The position numbers and the translations under genes were made by a program. A stretch of 64,000 nt of DNA from Cadophora sp. MPI-SDFR-AT-0126. Taxonomy: Eukaryota > Ascomycota > Leotiomycetes > Helotiales > Ploettnerulaceae. Below are positions 57,133 to 64,000 of the stretch, piece by piece (within the stretch, counting starts at the first letter, position 1; the number at the start of each line of letters is the position of its first letter). Location: NCBI GenBank assembly GCA_020747065.1, contig JAGMVK010000003.1, forward strand, positions 2,790,001 to 2,854,000, given 5' to 3'. The notes beneath the pieces were generated by a model. The model worked only from the letters and a program-made list of their open reading frames with translations, was not told where the DNA came from and ran no database searches.

Positions 57133-60100
57133 TTATGCAATCATTGCGAGCTTTTGAAGAACCGTCAGAACACCTGATACTAGTTAGCTTCATTTCTCAC
57201 TTGGAGCAACTCCATGGAACAACATACCAGTAACTCCTTGCGTGAGCGTGCATCCGGCCTCGGTATTCCTGCTTCCCAGACTGACAGTGGTGACATTCTT
57301 GACGGTGCCATCGCGACCGAGCTCGTTAGCCCAGCGGAAGATAACCTCATCATCACGACCATCACCAGCTACCATGAGGAAATCAACAGGAGATTCGTGC
57401 TCAGCATTGGGTGCCATGTTCTTCTTGAGGCCGGCGAAGATTTGCATAGCTGCTGTACCCTTGGACCAGTCTATTGGCTCGACAACAACGGCGCCTACGG
57501 AAGTTAGTAAGGAGCAAGACAGGTCAGGGGGAGAACCAACCTTCGATTGGAATAGCTCGCACTCTTTGCTCTTCACAAGCATCGTTGATATGACTGGCAC
57601 AATCACCAGCTTGACGACTTGCACTCTCTTGATCCTCGCAGCTCTTGTAGTGGAAAATGAGACTGCAGTGTCTTGGCTCAATCCATGAACCTGGGGTACG
57701 CTCATGATAATACTGCATGATGCCTTCGACGGATTCTTTCCAAGCACGCATCTTTTCGGGATCAGCCATCTCAACCCACTTCGACATGCCGAATTCCTTC
57801 AGGAAACACCCATTTTCCGCGATGAGTCCGAGATTGGGTACCCGCTTGAATAGTCTGTCAAGCTCTTCGGGTTGACGGCCGGACATAACGTAAACTGTAT
57901 TTCGTTCATCTTGAAGAATGTCGTTCAAGACGTCAAGAGTGCGTTGGGGACTGGTGAGAATAATGTCATTAGGCGAACCCCAAGAAGCAAGAGTGCCCTC
58001 GTAGTCAAGGATGAACAGTCTTCGTTCCGATTGCTGGTATTGTCGGCCAATCTGGTTGATTGATAGGCGAGGAACAGACGTGGTGTCTCGTCGATGCTGT
58101 TCATCATAGACCTTGTCAAGTCTTGTCAGGAAAGCGGTAAACCAATGCTCGGCAGTATGATGCATGACGGCCTCATACAATTTGTCCCATCGAGCCTTCT
58201 TCTCTTCGTCCTCCATCTCTAGAGCTTGCTTGATCGCGTCGGCACATTGTCGATAATCCCATGGGTTGACAGAAAGCTCGTTACCACCGAAGACTGATGC
58301 ACTTCCAGTGAACTCACTCAAGATGAGAGCGCCGTTCTTGTTGTGTCCTTCGAATTTGCCATCTTGGCAGAAGAGATACTCGTGAGAAGTCAAGTTCATT
58401 CCTTCACGTTGACTCGCAATCATCAGAGCATCAGCAACTGTCAGCAACGCCAAGTATTGCGGGTAGCTGATGTCTTGCTTGAGATAGACGAGGGGTTGAT
58501 AGGCAAGGTTTGCCCAAGATGAGTTGACTCTAGTGACGATATCCGAGACTGTCGCATCTAGTTCGGCTTGTTCAGTGGTTGAAGTCGAAACTTGGATCAT
58601 GACCACATTGTCTCTCCATTCCGGGTACTTATTCAAGAACAACTCGTAAGCCAACAGCTTTTGTCGAACACCTCGCACGTGATCTAACTTGTCTCTTGCG
58701 ACAATCAACTTCTTACCACGATATCGGTCTTGCATGGTCTTCAGCCACTCGGCAACATCCGGATCGGCACGATTCATGTCCAGTGCGACTGGGTCAATAC
58801 CGATGGCAAGGTTGATGACATCGACAAAACGATCCTGGAGTTGGACACCATCATTCGTGGCCTCAACACAAAGCAGCCTGCTGCAGGTTTGAAGGAAATG
58901 GCGAGCATACTCGTGGATCTGGAAACCGATGAGGTTGGCACCTAGCATACCTTCCAAAAGCTCCTTTCGTACTGCCAAGCATCGGAACACTTCTGATGAT
59001 GGGAAAGCAACGTGGAGGAAGAACCCAATCTTCGCATCCGGGAGCTTCTTTCGTACCATAGATGGCACTAACAGAAGATGATAGTCATGAACCCAGATGA
59101 TGTCTCCACGCTTCCAGTTCTTGATGATTTTGTCGGCAAAGGCCTGGTTGACAGCAACGTAGTAAATCCAAGAGTGGTCCTCGTATGCTTTGCTCTTTGG
59201 GTTATCTGGGATCTGATAATGGAAGACCGGCCAGAGGATTTGCTTGCAGTAGTGCGTGTAGTGTCCGTCAAAATCGCTGTCCTTGCAGAACACCGTCAAA
59301 GAGTCGTACTCAGTAGCCAACCGATCCTCAATATCTTGCTTCTGTTGGGTATCCTCGAGAGCATCCGTAGGCATTCCAAGTGTTCCGACCCAGATCTTGT
59401 CATGTAGCTTGCCATTCCTCACTGCGGCCTGGACAGCATTTCGAAGTCCACCGTTACCTTGGTCTGCAGGTACCACAGTCCAATCGGCATGTGCAAAGAC
59501 TCGGTCATGACTATCACTTCTTCCAAGTTGTGGCTGTTTGACGCCTGCGCGTCCTAGAACACCAGCCTTCGCAACAGTCTTGTTGTGCTTCAATATGTTC
59601 GCAGGGGGAGGAGAGCTAGCTCTTGATCGAGGTTGGGTGAAGAGACGACCAGAACCCCAAGCAGGCGAGTGCGGGTCGCTAGGAGCAATTATAGACCGAT
59701 GGTTCTCTTGCTTGGGGAAGTGCCCTCGCAAGTCTGGGTTCTCACTCGAGGCAAAGAAGCCATCGTCATCTGCGTCTATGGTCGGCGTCTGTGGAGGGGT
59801 AAGATCTCGTTGTTGGGCGAAGAGACTTGGCTTGCCTGAAGTATCAATTCGTGTAGTGGGCCGTCTTGGAGGCGAGGGTCGACCTCTCGAGGGGTTGTTT
59901 GGGAGTGTGAAGTGAATGGTATTGGGGAGAAACCTGTTGCAAGCTTGTTAGACGCTGTAAGACATGGCCTGACACATAATAGGTGCAGACAAGCTGTGCG
60001 TTGAAGCTTCATTGGAATTGTGAAAACGGATCACAAGCTCTCCCCGCATTCTAGAAAGAGCTGGGGGAGGCTGCAGGTAGACCGAGCTTCTGAAGCATGG

Positions 60101-60156
60101 TTGTTAAAGCCATGAGATATTGATTTTACTTACAGTGAAACCACAAAGACGGTCAT
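57133..60156 (-). CDS. Trehalose-6-phosphate synthase/phosphatase complex subunit (TPS2/TPS3/TSL1 class)
   Basis: Exons 60134-60156, 57541-59933, 57228-57494 and 57133-57173; 907 aa. The first exon gives MTVFVVSL, which joins FLPNTIHFTL, the usual start of this class. A disordered linker runs to about residue 140. The GT20 synthase-like domain follows (DIIWVHDYHLLLVPSMV, FFLHVAFPSSEVFRCL, GFQIHEYARHFLQTC, ASQREGMNLTSHEYLF). A HAD phosphatase-like domain begins near 645 (RRLFILDYEGTLASWG, VYVMSGRQPEELDRLFK, AENGCFLKEF, MVAGDGRDDEVIFRWAN). Odd: motif I reads DYEGT, Glu where active phosphatases have the second Asp, and LDHVRG has Arg where active synthases have Lys (D-Y-I-K-G). Both point to a regulatory TPS3/TSL1-type subunit rather than the catalytic TPS1 or TPS2. 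The trehalose complex acts in the cytosol in stress and spore dormancy. Confidence 0.9.
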
Positions 60157-61190
60157 CTTAACAGCTTGTGAGGAAGCTCAAGGCCAGCTCGCAGTATGAA
60201 GGGGAGAACAGAGAAACTTGAGTTGGTATCTCCAAATTGCGCAATCATGGACTTCGTATAGCAGTAGTGAGGGGTTTGTCGAAGGAGGAGAAGGGCGCTG
60301 ACACTTGACGGAATAAGAGGTGGGCTGATGTTGGGCTGAGAATAGCTGTGTTCAGCAGTGTAATACACGGTAGGATAGCGAAAGCTCTAGAAATCGAAGC
60401 CGGGTAAGCTGGCGACGACGACAGCGGGGGAGAGATTCCGTTCGAAGCAATCCGGGTCAGTAGAAGCTTGGAAGTTCTTGGAAGATTCGTGAGCTTTCGA
60501 GGTCGCTCGAACTTTTTCTATCGAACTCTCGAAATCGAAGAGGTGGATCTGGTTACGTTGAAGTATGTTGATGGTGCGGTGGTGCAATGTGGACGGGTTT
60601 ACACATAGATAGTCATCTGTTTGTGGTGTTCAACACGCTTTTGCGGGTTTCCTTGATCGGTACAAAGTGAGGTAACAAAAATTATCAGCAGTCGCATTGT
60701 TCCGGGAGGAGAGGTATCAAGGCTTGCAGGACAGGGTCGTTATTTGCCCATACGTCAGGCACATGAAAATTGTGACTGGGATGGTGGATGGTGGATGGGA
60801 TGCAGGTTTTGGAAGGGTGTGCGGGTGGGCCAAAGCACATGTGGCAGAAAACTGATCGAATCCTTGGCAAGCAGTGCAACAACAAAGAAGCCAGACCACG
60901 CACGCCCGCCCAAGATGTTCAAGAGAAAGAAAGGCCTGGGCCCACGGCTGAGCGTACTCTCTTATTCTTACTCTTACTGGGCAAGATATTTCACTGGTTA
61001 GATAGCTACCTTCGGAGTGAGTGCCGGCTAAAAGTAAGAAGGTAAGGTACGACGTAAGAGCCAGCCAGCACGAGGCATTTTTTTTAAGCAAGGATTGTGA
61101 GAGCACTGCAGTCTGTAAGAATTGGAAAGATAGGTAGATGGGGGAGTATTATTCGGAAGAATCCGGAATATTATGCTGAGACGGGGAGGA

Positions 61191-61209
61191 ATGGATGGAT
61201 GGATGGATA
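61191..61209. repeat. (ATGG)n microsatellite
   Basis: Four and a half tandem copies of ATGG. Confidence 0.9.
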
Positions 61210-61249
61210 GAAGGGAAGAAGTCCGAGGGAGGGCTTTGTTTTGGTTGGG

Positions 61250-61270
61250 ATATCATATCATATCATATCA
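61250..61270. repeat. (ATATC)4 microsatellite
   Basis: Four tandem copies of ATATC plus one base. Confidence 0.9.
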
Positions 61271-61430
61271 GCTCGGTAAGGTAGGCACGAATTCGTACCT
61301 TTCGTACAAGGAGAGAAGGAGAAGAGGGAAGAAAAGAAAGCACAAAGGCAGTGCAATTCAGCGCTGGTGCCCAAAGTCCAAGTTTGGCTTTGGCTGCTTG
61401 AAGCACCTGCATAACCTTTCATGTCACAAC

Positions 61431-61452
61431 CAGGACAGGACAGGACAGGACA
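61431..61452. repeat. (CAGGA)4 microsatellite
   Basis: Four tandem copies of CAGGA plus two bases. Confidence 0.9.
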
Positions 61453-63897
61453 AAGAGCGCAGAGCAAGCGGCAAAGTAAATATATCGCTCATACTACCTG
61501 ATTAAGCGAAATCGTACTGGCAATACTGCTACTGCAGAAGTGCCACAGAAAAACCTGGCAGTTACCAACTCAATTATCAACGCTTTCACAAGTCCCCCCC
61601 CCCTTTCTCATCAATCATCCGTTCCAGACTTCTCTGGGCCCTGAAACCATCAGCCCTGGGGGTGGCCACCAATGCACCACCACTCGGGCTCCAGCCACAC
61701 ATTCACCGCCTTTACAGGGATATCTGCTTAGCTCCCGCAATCGATCTCCACTGAAGCAGCGATGCCATGGCTGATGGCTACACACGCTACGGAGGCCCAA
61801 TGCCCCGTCACCACGCCCGTTCCAGTCAACTGCATCCTTCTAACCCGTGTGGCACTTGACTGGATACAGCCGTTCCTACGTAGAGATGGCACAGAAAGAT
61901 ACGATGCGCTCGTACAGTACAGCACAGCGCAGTATTCTACACCAACCATGTGCAAGCAAGACATCGAAATTCCCGGATGGAGATGCATGGCCTACCTGCC
62001 TTTGATATCAGCCTGCCGAACTATCCAGCGAACGAACACAATGAACTCATTGTCTGGGAACAACGTCTTCTTCGTACAACCAAGCCAAAGATAGCTAATA
62101 TCACACCACCACACCAAGCGGAAACAAACCCCCAATAGCAAACAAGGAAACTCGAGCCTCTGAGCCGACCATTACCGTATGAACACGAGCAATAACCACC
62201 CAGGACCAAAGTCTCCGAAGTCCAATCCAATCCTTTCCAATGGGACAGCGTGCCGAGATGGAGAATGATTGATTGCTTACGACGAGCGGGCATCTCGCAT
62301 TCCTCCTTCCACCGTTCCGGCACGACTCCCTGCTTGCACAACCCTACTGCTTGGTTGCTTGCTTGCCGCACTTCCTTGCATGTGCCTACCCCTCACCCCT
62401 CACTCCCCCTTCCTCCATCCATAACCAAGGTCAACACGTTCAGCATCTCGGCGCCATGAATGGCGAGACACCGAGCAGGCTTGGGTACCGCCGATGTCAA
62501 CAATCAGCTCGTCTCGCCTCGCCTCATGTCGTCTGCATCCATTCATTGTTTATCAATCGCTCTGTAATCCCTCAACCTACCTACCGCTATACTCTCTTAC
62601 CTTTCGGACCTTCATCTATCTATCTTTCCGGCTTGCCTGTCACGTTGGGCACCATCGCCTCTCTTGATCAGTTATCACATTCTCAACACCTCCCTACCTG
62701 ACTCCTGACAGGCCGTTTCAAACTTTGGCATGTCGTGCCTATCTCCCTCCTCCATTCAATTTTCGAATCCCACGACAAGAAAGAACAAGCTTGCTGTCGT
62801 GGCCCCGTATCTCCAGCTTGCTCACACACCCTCTCACCTTCCAGTCTCTCAATCTCTCAACCTTCCTTTCTCCCTGCGCGGCACCTACGGACCCTCTTCC
62901 TTTTGAAAGATTACAGATTTTCAATGATGAGAATCAAAAATAGGAGTAAACGTCCCACAACCGAACGGACCAAACAATGGAAATGCCATGCCAGCAAGCT
63001 CCCATCCATCCAAGCATGCAGTGCAACGTGATCTGAAATCACGCGAGCAGAGCACGCACGCACGTACGCACGCTGGCCATCTGCTGTCCGGGCTCTGCAG
63101 GATCGTGGCTCGAATGGCTTGATACCCAACTGCATATGCATATTACACCAATTCCCAAGATGGACCCCAAGACCCTTGCTCCAGCACTTAACCAGCAACG
63201 AAGATTATTGCAAGGGTTGGTCGGATGGAAAGAGGAGAAGGACAAACCAAGCTCAACCAATTCGAGCAAAAAAGCTGACATGACATGACATGATAACGCG
63301 GAACAACCTCATCTCTGCTCTTTGTCTCCCTCCGGAATGGTATATGCATGTCTGCCACAATTGCAGATATATCTGCATGCATGAAATCTGCAGTTCGCGC
63401 CATGCCATGCAAGAAAATGCCGAGAGCACTGCCATACCCTACCCAATCCATACCAAAATCAAAACCTCACTAACGTCCTTCTCGAATTCCGATACTCTCG
63501 GCACTGCAAAATCGTACCGTATCTGATCTTATCTGATCTGATAATCAGATGGTCCAATGTTTCCGTGCACCGGGTCGGACTTATGGAAGGAAGAGCATCT
63601 TTCCTCGGTTTTCCAAATAGGGTTTTTTTCTCTCTGTAGGGATCTGGAAGAATGGGCCGGCTATCCATTTCTGGTGTTCCACGTCCAGTCATTTTCCAGA
63701 ACCAGAACAAGAGTCAGAGCCAGAGCTAGAAGCCAGTATCTCCCTCTCTGCCTCTGCCTTGCTTGGTAAACAAACTCTCCACGCCCTACTCTCTTCGGAA
63801 AGAAAAAGGAATTTCCCCATACTATCATGCTATCTACCATACCAGTTACAACATGTAATTTCTTTCTACATCCCTTCCCCTCCTCTATGTCCTCCTT

Positions 63898-63917
63898 CTC
63901 CTCCTCCTCCTCCTCCT
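63898..63917. repeat. (CTC)n microsatellite
   Basis: Six to seven copies of CTC inside a longer pyrimidine tract near the window end. Confidence 0.9.
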
Positions 63918-64000
63918 CTCCTCAAGGCCCATCTTAAAGGACTATACATCTATCTATCATCTGCCTCTATCACCTATGATCTGCCATCACTACAACCACA

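Larger units (their letters stand above)
60157..64000. other. Long gene-free stretch with microsatellites and pyrimidine tracts
   Basis: 3.8 kb without a supported gene. The first part is the promoter and leader side of the trehalose gene. From about 62300 the plus strand is rich in C and T (CACCCCTCACTCCCCCTTCC near 62395), as upstream of a plus-strand gene whose start would lie beyond the window. CCCCT/AGGGG pentamers (yeast STRE core) occur several times, for example in GAGGGGTTTG near 60270, but at this base composition that is weak evidence. Confidence 0.5.

Noticed and set aside
57214..59915. Many plus-strand open frames across the trehalose gene
   Set aside because: They are shadows of the well-supported minus-strand exons.
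1..64000. Transposons, tRNA genes or a CRISPR array
   Set aside because: No transposase or reverse-transcriptase frame, long terminal repeat, tRNA B-box pattern or regularly spaced repeat array was seen by eye; a tRNAscan-SE and repeat search would be decisive.

Overview
The window is nuclear DNA of a filamentous ascomycete (Pezizomycotina). The evidence is many short introns (about 45-120 nt, GT..AG, often with a CTAAC/CTGAC-like branch point), a full set of recognisable fungal housekeeping genes, moderate GC and long pyrimidine-rich leaders. A Leotiomycete-like fungus is my guess, not something the sequence proves. I found no tRNA, rRNA, CRISPR array or transposon. All splice models were made by eye; nearly all give a continuous reading frame and a sensible protein.

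Layout, left to right. 0-10 kb: glycogen debranching enzyme (+, frame broken in a C run), mitochondrial ATP11 (+), and a conserved-looking unknown acidic protein (+, with an in-frame TAG near its start). 10-14 kb: a secreted 8-cysteine protein (+) and an unresolved minus-strand membrane-protein fragment. 14-18 kb: three BTB/POZ genes (A, B, C). 19-24 kb: a divergent pair, namely a zinc-finger/membrane/alpha-beta-hydrolase-like fusion (-) and a DUF7580-type protein (+). 24-32 kb: housekeeping block of branched-chain aminotransferase (-), ERV2 sulfhydryl oxidase (+), proteasome beta-1 (+) and a PHO80-like cyclin (+). 33-43 kb: five more BTB genes on the minus strand (D-H), G broken by a frameshift and H by a stop at the conserved BTB tryptophan, with one unknown gene between G and H. 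43-49 kb: ribosome-assembly WD40 protein RSA4 (-) diverging from meiotic MSH4 (+). 49-56 kb: a histidine-phosphatase gene with two nonsense codons (-), BTB gene I (+), an AIG2-like gamma-glutamylcyclotransferase (-) and a secreted CAP/PR-1 protein with a GPI-like tail (-). 57-60 kb: a trehalose-phosphate synthase/phosphatase complex subunit (-). 60.2-64 kb holds no gene I can support, only microsatellites and pyrimidine tracts.

The main theme is a dispersed family of nine BTB genes between 14 and 52 kb. Eight end in the same Cys-x-[Phe/Tyr/Ser]-His-x-His...Cys motif, and seven carry a phase-2 intron just before the first BTB strand, so they share one origin. Their spread, sequence divergence and broken members look like birth-and-death evolution, set among stable single-copy genes (debranching enzyme and trehalose complex in carbohydrate storage; ATP11, ERV2, proteasome and RSA4 in organelle and protein homeostasis; MSH4 in meiosis). 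The other notable locus is the divergent pair at 19-24 kb, whose domains resemble those of fungal self/non-self recognition genes. Five genes carry frame-breaking lesions; two are in homopolymers and may be assembly errors.
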